This document shows positions 24,166 through 34,262 of a DNA stretch of 64,000 nt, in pieces (within the stretch, counting starts at the first letter, position 1; every line of letters begins with the position of its first letter). Source of the DNA: Thiomicrospira microaerophila (GTDB lineage: Bacteria; Pseudomonadota; Gammaproteobacteria; Thiomicrospirales; Thiomicrospiraceae); contig NZ_JYNN01000010.1 of the NCBI RefSeq assembly GCF_000934765.1, positions 26,048 through 90,047 of the forward strand, in the 5' to 3' direction. Below the pieces are notes generated by a model, which was given only the letters and a program-made list of their open reading frames with translations, did no database searches and had not been told where the DNA came from. Made by a program: the position numbers and the translations under genes.

Positions 24166-26112
24166 CTATTCAAATCCCTTGCTGATTGCTTCTATTTGTT
24201 CCTCAAGTTCTAGCCATTGCATTTCTAGCTCGTCTAGCTCGTTTTGTAGTTGAGTTTGTTCTGCTAATAATGTATTGAGTTCTTGGGTTTTATCGGCTTG
24301 ATAGATGCTATCGTCGGCCAGTTGTTGATGGAGTTCATCCATTCGCTGCTGGTGTTTTTCAAGCTGTTTATTAACCTGCTCTAATTGCTTGCGCGGCTTT
24401 TGAGTGGCTTGTTGAAGGCGCTTGCGTTGTTCGGCATTTTGTTGGCGTTGTTGTTTTTTATTTAAGCCCGCGTCTTCAACCAGGCCTGGTTGTGGTGTCG
24501 ACTCATTTTTAGCTTCATTTTTGGCTTGTTTTTGTTGCTTAAGCAATAACAGTCTTTGCTGTAAATAGGCATCCAAATCACCATGAAATAAACTCACCTG
24601 CCCTTCGTGTACCCACCAGTATTGATCCACAATACCCGCCAGCATATGACGATCATGCGACACAACAATCAATGCGCCATCAAACGCTTGCAGCGCTTCA
24701 TCAAGTGCATCACGCGCATCCATATCTAGATGGTTGGTGGGTTCGTCAAGAATGATCAAGTTCGGTTTTTGGTAAACAATCACCGCCAAAGAAAGTCGTG
24801 CTTTTTCACCCCCAGAGAAATGGCGAATTGGTGATAAGGCCTGGTCATGGCTAAAGCCAAAACCTCCGAGAAAATCACGCGCTTGCTGATCGGTGAGGGT
24901 TTCAAACTCACGCAACAGGGTTTGCACCGGTGTGGCATCTAAATCCAACGCCTCGACTTGGTGCTGGGCAAAATAACCGACTTTTAAACCCTTGGCATAA
25001 CGCATTTTGCCTGTTTGGGCTTTAAACTCTTGCACAATCAGCTTTAAAAAGGTCGATTTACCACTGCCATTCACCCCAACCAAGCCAATACGATCACCCG
25101 CACGCAACACCAGATCAATCGATTCAAATAGTGGCTTCTCATCGGGATAACCAAAACCTAGCTTTTCGACCTGCAACATCGGGTCAGGCAAATGATCCGG
25201 ATTAAAAAACTCAAATCGAAACGGGTTAGTCGCCTGCAAGGGCGCAATCTCTTCCATTCGCTCCAGTGCCTTTACGCGGCTTTGCGCTTGCTTGGCTTTG
25301 CTGGCCTTGGCTTTGAAGCGGGTGATAAAGGTTTTAAGGTGCTGCATACGCTGCTTTTGTTTATCCAGTAACGACTGCTGCTGCATCAACTGCATACTGC
25401 GTTGGCGCTCATAGCTTTCAAAGTTGCCGGTATAAAGCGCAATCCGTTGGTCTTCCATCAGCGCAATACCACTCACCACCTGATCCAAAAAATGCCGATC
25501 ATGTGAAATCAATAACACCGCGCCACTATAGGCCGCCAACCACTGCTCTAGCCAAGCCACCGCTTCGATATCCAAATGGTTGGTGGGCTCATCCAGCAAT
25601 AACAAATCCGAACGCTGCATTAAGGCTTTAGCCAATTTTAAACGCACCTGCCACCCACCGGAAAACGCTCGATATTCTCGTGCTAAATCGGCTTTCTCAA
25701 ACCCCAAACCATACAACAACTGCTCCGCCTTCAGCGGCACTTGATAAGCTTGAATATGATCGAGTTGATCATGCAAATTCACCATGGCATTTGAATCATT
25801 CTCCTGCTCAGCCTGCTTAAGTTGATTCACCAACTGATAATACAAGCTATCGCCAGACAGCACATAGTCCATCGCGCTCAATGCGCTTTCCAAGTCTTCC
25901 TGCTGAACATACCCCACCTGCCAATTAGCTGGCATCGAGATCTGCCCAGCATCCACGCTTTGCTGGCCTAAAATCGCCTTAAATAACGTCGATTTTCCGA
26001 CGCCATTGCGCCCAATAATGCCGACTTTTTGACCAGGGTGCAGCGTAAGGCTGGCATTTTCTAACAGCGACTTGGTGCCCGCGCGCAGGGAAATCGATTG
26101 AATCGCTAGCAT
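24166..26112 (-). CDS. yheS: ABC-F family ATPase, YheS-like
   Basis: Soluble twin-ATPase protein of 648 residues with no membrane segments, expected to act on ribosomes like other ABC-F factors. First cassette: Walker A GRNGVGKST near 34-42, signature SGGWQ, then LLLLDEPTNHLD. Linker rich in K/R/Q with FRFEFFNPDHLPDP. Second cassette: GVNGSGKST, SGGEKARLSL, LIILDEPTNHLD. The C-terminal 100 residues are a coiled coil. The linker wording and length fit YheS better than Uup or EttA. Its start lies 2 bp from the lolD stop, so it belongs to the lol operon. Confidence 0.9.
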   Translation of the reverse strand: MLAIQSISLRAGTKSLLENASLTLHPGQKVGIIGRNGVGKSTLFKAILGQQSVDAGQISMPANWQVGYVQQEDLESALSAMDYVLSGDSLYYQLVNQLKQAEQENDSNAMVNLHDQLDHIQAYQVPLKAEQLLYGLGFEKADLAREYRAFSGGWQVRLKLAKALMQRSDLLLLDEPTNHLDIEAVAWLEQWLAAYSGAVLLISHDRHFLDQVVSGIALMEDQRIALYTGNFESYERQRSMQLMQQQSLLDKQKQRMQHLKTFITRFKAKASKAKQAQSRVKALERMEEIAPLQATNPFRFEFFNPDHLPDPMLQVEKLGFGYPDEKPLFESIDLVLRAGDRIGLVGVNGSGKSTFLKLIVQEFKAQTGKMRYAKGLKVGYFAQHQVEALDLDATPVQTLLREFETLTDQQARDFLGGFGFSHDQALSPIRHFSGGEKARLSLAVIVYQKPNLIILDEPTNHLDMDARDALDEALQAFDGALIVVSHDRHMLAGIVDQYWWVHEGQVSLFHGDLDAYLQQRLLLLKQQKQAKNEAKNESTPQPGLVEDAGLNKKQQRQQNAEQRKRLQQATQKPRKQLEQVNKQLEKHQQRMDELHQQLADDSIYQADKTQELNTLLAEQTQLQNELDELEMQWLELEEQIEAISKGFE

Positions 26113-26114
26113 AC

Positions 26115-26801
26115 TTAGCTCGGCTCGCTCTGAATACGACCGTCCACCAGCGTGATGGTTTGTCCAATTTGGGCGGCAAGGGTCAAATCATGGGTCACCA
26201 CCAACAAGGCGGTATCAAACTGCTCATTCAGTGACAGCATTAACTCAAACACCTGATCAGCCGATTTTGAATCCAAATTACCGGTCGGTTCATCCGCTAG
26301 GATACAACCAGGTCGGGTTATAAGCGCGCGGGCTATCGCCACGCGCTGACGTTCGCCACCCGACAACTCCGAGGGTTTGTGGTGCAAACGATGCCCCAAG
26401 CCCACCTGCTTTAACAAATCGGTGGCTTGACGTTCCGACTCAAATGCGTCTTTTCTGGCCACCCGCAAAGGCAACATCACATTCTCCAGCGCCGTTAGCT
26501 CGGCCAACAGATAGTGAAATTGGTAAACAAATCCAAGATGCTGATTGCGCAACAAACCGCGCTTGGTTTCAGATAGGTTCGAGAAGTCTTTACCCGCCAG
26601 CCTGACTTCACCGGTTGTCGGTTTGTCTAAGCCAGCCAATAGGTGAAGCAAGGTACTTTTGCCAGAGCCCGAGGCGCCAACAATCGCCATCCGCTCACAA
26701 GCGGATAAAGAGAGATTGATATCCGCCAAAACCTCAGTGACCAGCTCACCGTCTTTGTAGGTTTTGCCAAGATGATTCGCTTGTAAAATAAACTCACTCA
26801 T
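26115..26801 (-). CDS. lolD: Lipoprotein-releasing ABC transporter ATPase LolD
   Basis: A 228-residue ATPase that powers extraction of outer-membrane lipoproteins from the inner membrane for transfer to LolA. Walker A is GASGSGKST near 42-50, the Q-loop is YQFHYLL, the signature is LSGGERQRVAIARAL, and Walker B is CILADEPTGNLD. It overlaps the permease gene by 8 bp, as is usual for lolC/lolE-lolD operons. The partner LolA is encoded elsewhere in this window at 53953-54567. Confidence 0.95.
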   Translation of the reverse strand: MSEFILQANHLGKTYKDGELVTEVLADINLSLSACERMAIVGASGSGKSTLLHLLAGLDKPTTGEVRLAGKDFSNLSETKRGLLRNQHLGFVYQFHYLLAELTALENVMLPLRVARKDAFESERQATDLLKQVGLGHRLHHKPSELSGGERQRVAIARALITRPGCILADEPTGNLDSKSADQVFELMLSLNEQFDTALLVVTHDLTLAAQIGQTITLVDGRIQSEPS

Positions 26802-28047
26802 AACGCAGCGCCTCCGCAGGTTGAATTCGTGACGCGCGCCAAGCCGGGTAGAGGGTCGCCAACAGGGTTAAAACAAACGCCAATCCCGACACCGCCCAAA
26901 CGTCGCTCCAATCTAACTTGGAGGGCACTTCGCTAATATAATAGACATCAGCAGGGAAAAACTGGAAGCCAAATAGCTGTTCAATAAACGGAATAATCAC
27001 ATGAATATTCAGCGACAACACCACGCCGCCAACCATGCCGAGATAAGCACCAATAATGCCTATAATCAAACCTTGAATAATAAATATGGCCTGAATACTC
27101 ATTGGCGATGCACCAATCGTGCGCAACACCGCAATATCCTTCTGTTTATCCGTTACCACCATCACCATGGTCGAAACAATATTAAACGCCGCCACCATAA
27201 TAATGAGCGCCAGCACGATAAACATCATGCGTTTTTCCATTTGAATCGCTTTAAAAAAATTGGCGTGTTGCTGAGTCCAATCACGGATTAAAAACTGATC
27301 GTTAAAACTAACGATATAGTCGCGCCTTACTTCATAAACCTTAAACAAGTCATCAATTTTTAATTGCAACCCACTGACCGTTTGATCACGATAACGGAAG
27401 ATGGTGGCCGCATCCTCAAGATGAATAATCGCCATACCCGAATCATATTCATGCATCCCAGCGCGAAACAAGCCCGTGACGGTCAAGCGTTTAATACGCG
27501 GCAACATACCCACGGGCGACACCGCACCCTGCGGCGCAATTAAGGTAACCGAATCGCCGACTGACACCCCCAAGCTCTGTGCCAACTCCATCCCTAACAC
27601 CACCCCATAACCTTTAGCGGTTAGGTCCGACAATGAACCGGTGATCATATTATCTTCAATACTGGAGACTTCGGATTCATACTCAGGCAACACGCCACGA
27701 ATCATCACGCCTTTAACCCGCTCGCCCTGCGACAGCATGCCCTGCTCCATAATATTCGGCGCAGCGCCCAACACCCTTGGATGCTGCTTGCTCATTTCAT
27801 ATAGCGCTGGCCAATTAGCCAGGTTGTGATGATTATCTGACAGGGTTAAATGGGCGGTCATCCCCAAAATGCGCTCACGCAACTCATGCTGAAAACCGTT
27901 CATAATCGACATTACTGTAATCAGTGCCATCACACCAAGCGCAATACCAATCATCGAAGACATGGAGATAAACGAGATAAAACCATTACGGCGTTTGGCG
28001 CGAATATAGCGCAAACCCAATAGCCATTCAAAAGGAAGTTTAAACAT
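26794..28047 (-). CDS. lolC: Lipoprotein-releasing permease LolC/LolE
   Basis: Inner-membrane permease of 417 residues with the FtsX/MacB topology: one helix near 24-48 (FISFISMSSMIGIALGVMAL), a large periplasmic domain to about 265, then three helices (MMFIVLALIIMVAAFNIVS, IFIIQGLIIGIIGAYLGMV, and the one before LYPAWRASRIQPAEALRYE). Only one permease gene is adjacent to lolD. It may therefore be the hybrid LolF type that works as a homodimer, or a second permease gene may lie elsewhere. The choice between names C, E and F cannot be made here. Confidence 0.9.
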   Translation of the reverse strand: MFKLPFEWLLGLRYIRAKRRNGFISFISMSSMIGIALGVMALITVMSIMNGFQHELRERILGMTAHLTLSDNHHNLANWPALYEMSKQHPRVLGAAPNIMEQGMLSQGERVKGVMIRGVLPEYESEVSSIEDNMITGSLSDLTAKGYGVVLGMELAQSLGVSVGDSVTLIAPQGAVSPVGMLPRIKRLTVTGLFRAGMHEYDSGMAIIHLEDAATIFRYRDQTVSGLQLKIDDLFKVYEVRRDYIVSFNDQFLIRDWTQQHANFFKAIQMEKRMMFIVLALIIMVAAFNIVSTMVMVVTDKQKDIAVLRTIGASPMSIQAIFIIQGLIIGIIGAYLGMVGGVVLSLNIHVIIPFIEQLFGFQFFPADVYYISEVPSKLDWSDVWAVSGLAFVLTLLATLYPAWRASRIQPAEALRYE

Positions 28048-28055
28048 ACAATTCT

Positions 28056-28700
28056 CTAAGGTTTGTTGGAATCATCCGCGGGTGCGGACTTGGAAATAAA
28101 AATCGGTAAGCCATAGTTTTTCTGTATCGCCACCATGCGCAAACCAAACACGACAATCATCGCCAGTAAAATAGCCAGCTCCCGGCTTTCTATAAAGTGA
28201 AAACCTAGCACCAATACACTCGCCCCTAAAAACGATGCGGTAGCATAAATCTCTTTTCGGAAAATCAACGGCACCTCACCCACCAGCACATCACGAATAA
28301 TACCGCCTACCACACCCGTCATTATGCCAAACATAATGACAATCGGATCACTAAAACCTAAATCAAACGCTTTTTGTGCGCCAATCACGGTAAACACCGC
28401 CAAGCCCAGCGCATCCAGCACCAACAGCAATTTCATTGGAATATCAAAATAACGATTGTACACATACACAATCAAGGTTGAAATCACAATCACATACACA
28501 TAAAGGGTTTGCTGGGTCCAAAACACCGGCACATCTAAAATCAAATCCCGCAGGGTACCGCCACCCACCGCGGTTACCATCGCCAACACCACCGCGCCAA
28601 ACAAATCGAGTTGCTTACGACTGGCCGCCAGCAAACCGGTAATCGCAAACACCACGGTGCCTAATAAATCTAAAAAATGAATCGCCGTTAGAAAGCTCAT
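28056..28700 (-). CDS. TRIC-family (UPF0126) membrane channel
   Basis: A 214-residue protein with about six or seven membrane segments in two repeats, each repeat carrying a glycine-rich motif: GGGTLRDLIL (about 46-55) and GGIIRDVLVG (about 132-141). These mark the trimeric intracellular cation channel family to which E. coli YadS and YicG belong; bacterial members conduct monovalent cations. It lies 8 bp upstream of the lolC/E start and could be the first gene of that operon. Confidence 0.9.
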   Translation of the reverse strand: MSFLTAIHFLDLLGTVVFAITGLLAASRKQLDLFGAVVLAMVTAVGGGTLRDLILDVPVFWTQQTLYVYVIVISTLIVYVYNRYFDIPMKLLLVLDALGLAVFTVIGAQKAFDLGFSDPIVIMFGIMTGVVGGIIRDVLVGEVPLIFRKEIYATASFLGASVLVLGFHFIESRELAILLAMIVVFGLRMVAIQKNYGLPIFISKSAPADDSNKP

Positions 28701-28813
28701 TGCGCTCCCATTATCCCTAGCCAGATTAAAAGCGCCTATTCTATCTTAAACCCACGGTGAATTAGGCTTGTAACCTTCAAAAAAAAGGTCGCATAGCGAA
28801 CAAGGCCCACTCC

Positions 28814-28898
28814 GTCATTGCGAACGAAGTGAAGCAATCTCCCGCAGACTGCGCACCCCCTCAAGAGATTGCCGCGTCGCTTCGCTCCTCGCAATGAC
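28814..28898. repeat. Palindromic intergenic repeat, family A
   Basis: GTCATTGCGAACGAAGTGAAGCAATCT at one side in 85 bp ending GCAATGAC; the arms are CATTGCGA and TCGCAATG with complementary interior parts. It fills most of the gap between two minus-strand genes. Confidence 0.7.
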
Positions 28899-28906
28899 TG
28901 ATTCTT

Positions 28907-29380
28907 TTACCCTGCGGCTGGCGGCAATAGACCCTTTTTTCGTTGAGTTAAAATGCGATCGAGTTGATTGGCAAACGCTTGGCGATCCGCTTGGTTAAAT
29001 GTTGCAGGGCCACCGGTTTGCACCCCGCTTGAACGTAAGCTTTCCATAAAGTCGCGCATTTGCAAACGCGCTTTGATATTGCTGGTGGTATAGAGTTCGC
29101 CACGTGGATTAATCGCCAGCGCGCCTGCGGCGACTACCTCCGCCGCCAGCGGAATATCTTGGGTAATCACCAGATCCTCTGGCGCAAGTTGTTGCATGAT
29201 TTTATTATCCGCCACATCAAAACCACCCGGTACTTGCATAAATTGGATTAACGGATTAGCGGGAATCGACAGACTATGATTCGCCACTAAGATAGTTGGC
29301 GTTTGTGTACGAATCGCCGCCTTAAACAAAATTTCTTTAATCACTACCGGACAGGCATCGGCATCCACCCAAATCTTCAT
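28907..29380 (-). CDS. YaiI/YqxD-family protein (UPF0178, DUF188)
   Basis: A 157-residue protein starting [18 protein letters not shown], the conserved N-terminus of the family, which has a PIN-like fold with acidic residues near D6 and D8. Further conserved parts are [28 protein letters not shown] and the [12 protein letters not shown] tail. No function is established. The frame is open 15 codons further upstream, but the ATG at 29380 overlaps the rmlB stop as ATGA and gives the family start. It is therefore translationally coupled to rmlB. Confidence 0.85.
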   Translation of the reverse strand: MKIWVDADACPVVIKEILFKAAIRTQTPTILVANHSLSIPANPLIQFMQVPGGFDVADNKIMQQLAPEDLVITQDIPLAAEVVAAGALAINPRGELYTTSNIKARLQMRDFMESLRSSGVQTGGPATFNQADRQAFANQLDRILTQRKKGLLPPAAG

Positions 29381-30483
29381 TTTGCCAATACCGCTTGGCA
29401 CCAGGCCTGGTTGTCTAACACCCATTGCACCGTTTTGCGCAAACCGCTTTCAAAGGTTTCTTTTGGTGTCCAACCCAGCTCTTGTTCAATTTTACTGGCA
29501 TCAATCGCATAACGACGGTCATGCCCTGCACGATCAGCGACATGTCTAATCAACTCGACATAGCTGCTGGCATTACCAGGTTCGCAGGAGTAACTATCAA
29601 TATTTGGATTCATTTCTGAAGGCGCAAGCTCCTCTAAAATTTGACAAATGGTTTTCACCACCTCAAGATTGCGTTTTTCATTGTGACCGCCAATGTTGTA
29701 AGTTTCGCCCACTTTTCCTGTCGTCGCCACTAACAATAACGCTCGCACGTGATCTTCAACGTACAGCCAATCACGAATCTGCTGGCCACGACCATACACC
29801 GGCAAATCTTTGCCTTGTAGCGCATTCAGTATCGTCAGCGGAATCAGTTTTTCAGGATAATGATAAGGGCCATAATTATTCGAGCAGTTGGTGACCAGTG
29901 TTGGCAGCGCATAGGTTCGCAACCATGCACGCACCAAATGGTCTGATGCCGCTTTGCTGGCAGAATAAGGCGAACTCGGTGCATAGGGCGTGGTTTCGCT
30001 GAACAATGAATCCGTTGCCCCCGCCTCTTCGTCTGGATGCGGCAAATCGCCATACACCTCATCGGTTGAAATATGGTGAAACCGAAAGCCCTCTTTTTTC
30101 TGATCGCGCAGTTTCAACCAATAGGCGCGCGCCTGCTCCAACAGCGTATAGGTACCGACAATATTAGTTTGGATAAAATCGGCCGGCCCACTAATCGAAC
30201 GATCAACATGCGACTCCGCCGCTAAATGCATCACAATATCCGGCTGATGCACACTAAAAACCCGCTTAATGGCATCCGCATCGCAAATATCCACCTGCTC
30301 AAACGCATAACGCGGATCCTCACTGACTGACGCCACCGATAGCAAGTTACCGGCATAGGTCAACTTATCGACATTCACCACCTGATGCGGCGTGTGTTGA
30401 ATAATATGACGCACCAGCGCTGAACCAATAAAACCCGCACCACCGGTGACTAAAATTTTTAATTTATTTTCATTAAAAGACAT
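29377..30483 (-). CDS. rfbB: dTDP-glucose 4,6-dehydratase
   Basis: Short-chain dehydrogenase-type enzyme (RmlB) that makes dTDP-4-keto-6-deoxyglucose, the second step toward dTDP-L-rhamnose. The NAD motif GGAGFIG is at 14-20, [12 protein letters not shown] follows, then STDEVYGD (catalytic Asp-Glu pair) and YSASK (Tyr and Lys). At 368 residues it has the normal length. The C-terminus [15 protein letters not shown] includes a palindrome copy. It is transcribed divergently from earP, whose product needs dTDP-rhamnose, across only 67 bp. rmlA, rmlC and rmlD are not in the window. Confidence 0.93.
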   Translation of the reverse strand: MSFNENKLKILVTGGAGFIGSALVRHIIQHTPHQVVNVDKLTYAGNLLSVASVSEDPRYAFEQVDICDADAIKRVFSVHQPDIVMHLAAESHVDRSISGPADFIQTNIVGTYTLLEQARAYWLKLRDQKKEGFRFHHISTDEVYGDLPHPDEEAGATDSLFSETTPYAPSSPYSASKAASDHLVRAWLRTYALPTLVTNCSNNYGPYHYPEKLIPLTILNALQGKDLPVYGRGQQIRDWLYVEDHVRALLLVATTGKVGETYNIGGHNEKRNLEVVKTICQILEELAPSEMNPNIDSYSCEPGNASSYVELIRHVADRAGHDRRYAIDASKIEQELGWTPKETFESGLRKTVQWVLDNQAWCQAVLAK

Positions 30484-30550
30484 TGAACTCTCACGTTACT
30501 AAGCAAACAAGGGTTAAAATTATCCGCAAATTTTAGCACAGGAGCTAGAC

Positions 30551-31678
30551 ATGACACAGCGTTGGGATATTTTTTGTCGCGTGATAGACAACTTTGGGGA
30601 CATAGGTGTCTGCTGGCGTTTAGCGAATACCCTGACTGACGACCAGAATAAAACAGTCCGTTTGTGGGTGGATAATCTGCATGCGCTTCAATCGCTTAAG
30701 CCCACCATTGACTTATCCAAAAACATTCAATTAGTTGATAATATAGAAATAATATTATGGAACGACACCTTTACTCCTACACAAATGGCTGATGTGGTGA
30801 TCGAGGCTTTTGGCTGTGAACTCCCCCCTAAATACCTTGAAAAAATGCCCTCACAACCACCCGTCTGGATTAATCTTGATTATTTTAGCGCCGAACCTTG
30901 GGTTGCGAGTTTTCATGCCATGCCCTCAAAACAGCCCAATGGTTTAGACAAGTATTTCTTTTATCCTAGTATTCTCGCTAACACAGGTGGCCTCATGCGT
31001 GAAGCGGATTTATTAGAAGCTAAACAGGCTTTTTTAGCACACAATACCCACCAGGCCTGGTTAAATAACTTTGCTCAAACACAATTAAACAGTTTTAAAA
31101 TCTCGCTGTTTTGTTACGAAAACTCGGTTATTCTTCCCCTCATCGAGGCTTGGAAAAATAGCGACCTTGCGATTGAGTTATTTGTACCACAAGGTCGCAT
31201 CGTTTCAACCCTTGAGCAGGCACTTAGGATAAAGCTTCAACAACACCAGCCGATTCAACAAGGTAACCTGACGCTCCACCTACTGCCTTTTCTGCCGCAA
31301 GCAGACTACGATAAACTGCTTTGGTCATGCGATCTCAACTTTGTGCGCGGCGAAGAATCGATGGTACGCGCGCAATGGGCCGGCAAGCCATTTATTTGGC
31401 ACATTTACCCCACCGATGATTTGGCGCACTGGGATAAGCTGAACGCATTTTATCAAGTCTACAGCCAAGCACTAAACCCCACTGCACAAGCCTGTTTGAT
31501 CGCATTTAACCGCATTTGGAATCAGGTTGAACACGCCAATTTTGACAACCAGGCCTGGTTAAACCTACGCGGCCATTTCGATGAATATCATGCGCACAGC
31601 GAATATTGGATTCAACAACTCGAAAAATTGGGTGATTTAACATCTAATCTAGTCAAATTTGTGCAATCCAAGGTATAA
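30551..31678 (+). CDS. earP: EF-P arginine rhamnosyltransferase EarP
   Basis: A GT-B-fold glycosyltransferase of 375 residues that transfers rhamnose from dTDP-L-rhamnose to Arg32 of elongation factor P. The conserved N-terminal loop [15 protein letters not shown] supplies D13 and D17, which are needed for catalysis in studied EarPs. The nucleotide-sugar site [18 protein letters not shown] is near residues 270-288. Two CCAGGCCTGG copies lie inside the gene (HQAWL and NQAWL). Its target gene efp begins 34 bp after the stop. Confidence 0.95.
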   Translation: MTQRWDIFCRVIDNFGDIGVCWRLANTLTDDQNKTVRLWVDNLHALQSLKPTIDLSKNIQLVDNIEIILWNDTFTPTQMADVVIEAFGCELPPKYLEKMPSQPPVWINLDYFSAEPWVASFHAMPSKQPNGLDKYFFYPSILANTGGLMREADLLEAKQAFLAHNTHQAWLNNFAQTQLNSFKISLFCYENSVILPLIEAWKNSDLAIELFVPQGRIVSTLEQALRIKLQQHQPIQQGNLTLHLLPFLPQADYDKLLWSCDLNFVRGEESMVRAQWAGKPFIWHIYPTDDLAHWDKLNAFYQVYSQALNPTAQACLIAFNRIWNQVEHANFDNQAWLNLRGHFDEYHAHSEYWIQQLEKLGDLTSNLVKFVQSKV

Positions 31679-31679
31679 T
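31674..31679 (+). promoter_or_regulatory. Probable -10 box of efp
   Basis: A perfect TATAAT overlaps the earP stop codon, 33 bp before the efp start. No convincing -35 was found at 16-18 nt, so the promoter may be weak or activator-dependent. Confidence 0.45.
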
Positions 31680-31712
31680 GCCGCGATTTTTTTATTTTTT
31701 AGGAACCCCCAG

Positions 31713-32273
31713 ATGAAAACAGCACAAGAATTCCGCGTTGGTAACGTATTAATGATCAATAACGAGCCAATGATTCTTTTAAGAACCGAGTTTAACAAAT
31801 CAGGCCGTAACTCGGCCGTTGTTAAAATGAAACTGAAAAACCTATTGAACGGCAGCGGTACTGAGCAGGTTTATAAAGCCGACGAAAAATTTGAACCTGT
31901 AATCCTAGAGAAAAAGCCATGTACTTACAGCTACTTCGCTGATCCGTTGTATGTGTTTATGGATGAAGAATACAACCAGTACGAAATCGAAAAAGACAAC
32001 CTAGGTGACGCAATCAATTTCATCGAAGATGGCATGACAGATCAGTGCGAAGTGACGTTTTATGAAGGCAAGCCTATTTCAATTGAAATGCCCACCATCA
32101 TCGTGCGTGAAGTCATCTACACCGAGCCTGCGGCACGTGGCGATACCTCAGGCAAAGTGATGAAAGTTGCACGCCTTAGCACCGGCTTTGAATTACAAGT
32201 AGCTTCATTTATCGAAATCGGTGAAAAAATCGAAATCGACAGCCGCACCAGCGAATTCCGCAAGCGCGCCTAA
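31713..32273 (+). CDS. efp: Elongation factor P (Arg32 type)
   Basis: A 186-residue translation factor that relieves ribosome stalling at polyproline stretches. The tip of domain I reads [10 protein letters not shown], with R32 at the modified position. This is the class rhamnosylated by EarP and not the lysine class modified by EpmA/EpmB. C-terminal [26 protein letters not shown] is the usual end. The start ATG at 31713 has AGGAA 10 bp upstream; an in-frame start at 31659 would lie inside earP and adds non-family residues. Confidence 0.96.
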   Translation: MKTAQEFRVGNVLMINNEPMILLRTEFNKSGRNSAVVKMKLKNLLNGSGTEQVYKADEKFEPVILEKKPCTYSYFADPLYVFMDEEYNQYEIEKDNLGDAINFIEDGMTDQCEVTFYEGKPISIEMPTIIVREVIYTEPAARGDTSGKVMKVARLSTGFELQVASFIEIGEKIEIDSRTSEFRKRA

Positions 32274-32285
32274 TATATCTGTCTA

Positions 32286-32452
32286 CTAGGAGCCTGTCGG
32301 ACTAAAGCCAATCGGCTGCAAAAAAGCTGGATTTGGCCATTTTTTGCCCACTTCCTCGTCAAATAGCTAGCTATTCTCCTCGGAATTGAACAAAAACTGA
32401 CTCAAACCAGACTTTTTTTCGCTTCGACCGGTTTAGTCCGACAGGCTCCTAG
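32286..32452. mobile_element. MITE-like element with 21-bp terminal inverted repeats
   Basis: 167 bp bounded by perfect 21-bp inverted repeats (left end begins CTAGGAGCCTGTCGGACT; right end is its exact complement). There is no coding capacity. Partial copies are at 23789-23837 and 48100-48117. The outermost CTAG is itself palindromic, so a target duplication cannot be told from the end. No transposase using these ends is in the window. Confidence 0.75.
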
Positions 32453-32463
32453 CCACCAGATAT

Positions 32464-32492
32464 AAAAAAACCCGCTTCAAGCGGGTTTTTTG
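32464..32492. terminator. Intrinsic terminator, bidirectional
   Basis: CCCGCTT-CAAGCGGG hairpin flanked by A7 and T6. It lies between the convergent genes efp and gltX and can serve both. Confidence 0.85.
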
Positions 32493-32535
32493 TTGGGTGC
32501 GTTATTGGTGCGTTAAATAACCCTGCAATGCCAAC

Positions 32536-33945
32536 CTAGCCTTGCGCTCGTGCCGCAATAAAATCCAATGCCATTTGCAAACGGATTAAACAACGCTCCT
32601 TACCAATTAACGCCGCCGTGGCATCAATCGATGGCGACTGCCCGCCGCCAGTAATCGCTACCCGCAAAGGCATGCCTACCTTGCCCATACCGATTTCTAA
32701 CTCGCTCGCGCTCTCTTCAATCGCCTGATGGATTGATTCAGTCTGCCAGCTATCTAGCGCCGCCAATTTCTGCAACACTAGACTTAAGGGCTCGGCAGCT
32801 ACCGGACGTAAATGTTTTTTCGCGGCATCGGCATCAAACTGCTCAAAATCTTGATAAAAATAAAGCGCACTATCCGCCATATCAATCAGCGTTTTAGCAC
32901 GTTCACGCAATAAATCCGTCACCTTCTCCAGCGCGGGCCCTTGGCTTAGATCACAACCGCGTTCCGTCATAAAATGCGACAAATGGCGCGCGATGTGATC
33001 CGCCGGCGCGTTTTGAATATGCTGCTGGTTCACCCAAACGCATTTTTCATCGTTAAAAGTTGAAGGGGCGGCATTCACCGAATCCAAATCAAACGCACTG
33101 ACCATTTCATCAATACTGAAAATCTCCTGATCACCATGCGACCAACCCAAGCGCACCAAATAATTCAACAAAGCCTCAGGCAAATAGCCCTCCTCCTTAT
33201 ATTGCAGCACACTCACCGCACCGTGACGCTTCGAGAGTCGCGCTCCATCTGGACCCAATACCATTGGAATATGCGCATACTTTGGAATCGGCGCACCCAA
33301 GGCTTTTAAAATATTAATTTGGCGAGGGGTATTATTTAAATGATCATCGCCACGAATCACATGACTGATGCCCATATCCCAATCGTCCACCACTACCGAT
33401 AAATTATAGGTCGGCGTACCATCAGAACGCGCAATCACCAAATCATCAATCTCAGTGTTTTTAATCGTGACCTTGCCCTTCACCATGTCATCAATCACCA
33501 CTTCACCATCCAGCGGATTTTTAAAACGAATCACCGGCTTAACGCCTGCGGGTGGCGTGCCAGTAAAATCACGGTAACGACCATCATAACGTGGCTTCTC
33601 ATTGTTAGCGCGCTGCTGCTCACGCATGGCGTCCAATTCTTCTGGGCTTGCATAGCAATAATAGGCATCCCCCTGATCTAAGAGCTGTTGAATCACCGCC
33701 TTGTAACGCTCAAAATGATGCGTTTGGTAAAACGGCCCTTTATCATAATCCAAACCTAACCAAGTCATACCTTCCAAAATCGCATTCACCGATTCTTGGG
33801 TTGAGCGTTCTAAGTCCGTGTCCTCGATGCGTAAAATAAACTCACCGCCCATTTTGCGAGCATAAAGCCAAGAAAACAACGCAGTGCGCACACCGCCAAT
33901 ATGTAAATAACCGGTTGGGCTGGGGGCAAATCGAGTACGAATCAC
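32536..33945 (-). CDS. gltX: Glutamyl-tRNA synthetase
   Basis: Class I aminoacyl-tRNA synthetase of 469 residues. The HIGH motif appears as [13 protein letters not shown] (about 11-24) and the KMSKS motif as [11 protein letters not shown] near 240. [18 protein letters not shown] and the anticodon-binding C-terminal helices match the discriminating bacterial GluRS. Length is normal. The 317-bp upstream gap (33946-34262) contains a family A repeat and no gene. Confidence 0.96.
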   Translation of the reverse strand: MIRTRFAPSPTGYLHIGGVRTALFSWLYARKMGGEFILRIEDTDLERSTQESVNAILEGMTWLGLDYDKGPFYQTHHFERYKAVIQQLLDQGDAYYCYASPEELDAMREQQRANNEKPRYDGRYRDFTGTPPAGVKPVIRFKNPLDGEVVIDDMVKGKVTIKNTEIDDLVIARSDGTPTYNLSVVVDDWDMGISHVIRGDDHLNNTPRQINILKALGAPIPKYAHIPMVLGPDGARLSKRHGAVSVLQYKEEGYLPEALLNYLVRLGWSHGDQEIFSIDEMVSAFDLDSVNAAPSTFNDEKCVWVNQQHIQNAPADHIARHLSHFMTERGCDLSQGPALEKVTDLLRERAKTLIDMADSALYFYQDFEQFDADAAKKHLRPVAAEPLSLVLQKLAALDSWQTESIHQAIEESASELEIGMGKVGMPLRVAITGGGQSPSIDATAALIGKERCLIRLQMALDFIAARAQG

Positions 33946-34069
33946 AAAAGACTCCTAAATAAATTTAAAGATTTCAAAACGACGATTATACAGCATGCCA
34001 AGCTATATAAACCACTGCCATTGTATAAAGGTCAAGGCAAACGCATTTAAATAATATAAAAAATCACGT

Positions 34070-34158
34070 GTCATTGCGAGGCCGAAGGCCGTGGCAATCT
34101 CTTGCAGACCACGCACGCCCTTGATAGATGGCCGCGTCGCTGCGCGCCTCGCCATGAC
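34070..34158. repeat. Palindromic intergenic repeat, family A
   Basis: GTCATTGCGAGGCCGAAGG at the left and GCGCGCCTCGCCATGAC at the right. It is nearly identical in its left half to the copy at 1950-2059. Confidence 0.75.
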
Positions 34159-34262
34159 CGTTTTTTTCTTTGTTTAATGGCCGTGACGCGGGGCGTGGGA
34201 ACGCGGTTATTTCCGAGTAATGGTGGATGCGCTTTGCTTATCCACCCTACACTTTCACTCTT

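Noticed and set aside
24838..24850. AAGGCCTGGTC in yheS and two GCAGGCCTGC sequences near 7688 and 7775
   Set aside because: They match only the core of the palindrome and not the full 10-mer, so they were not counted among the 19 copies.
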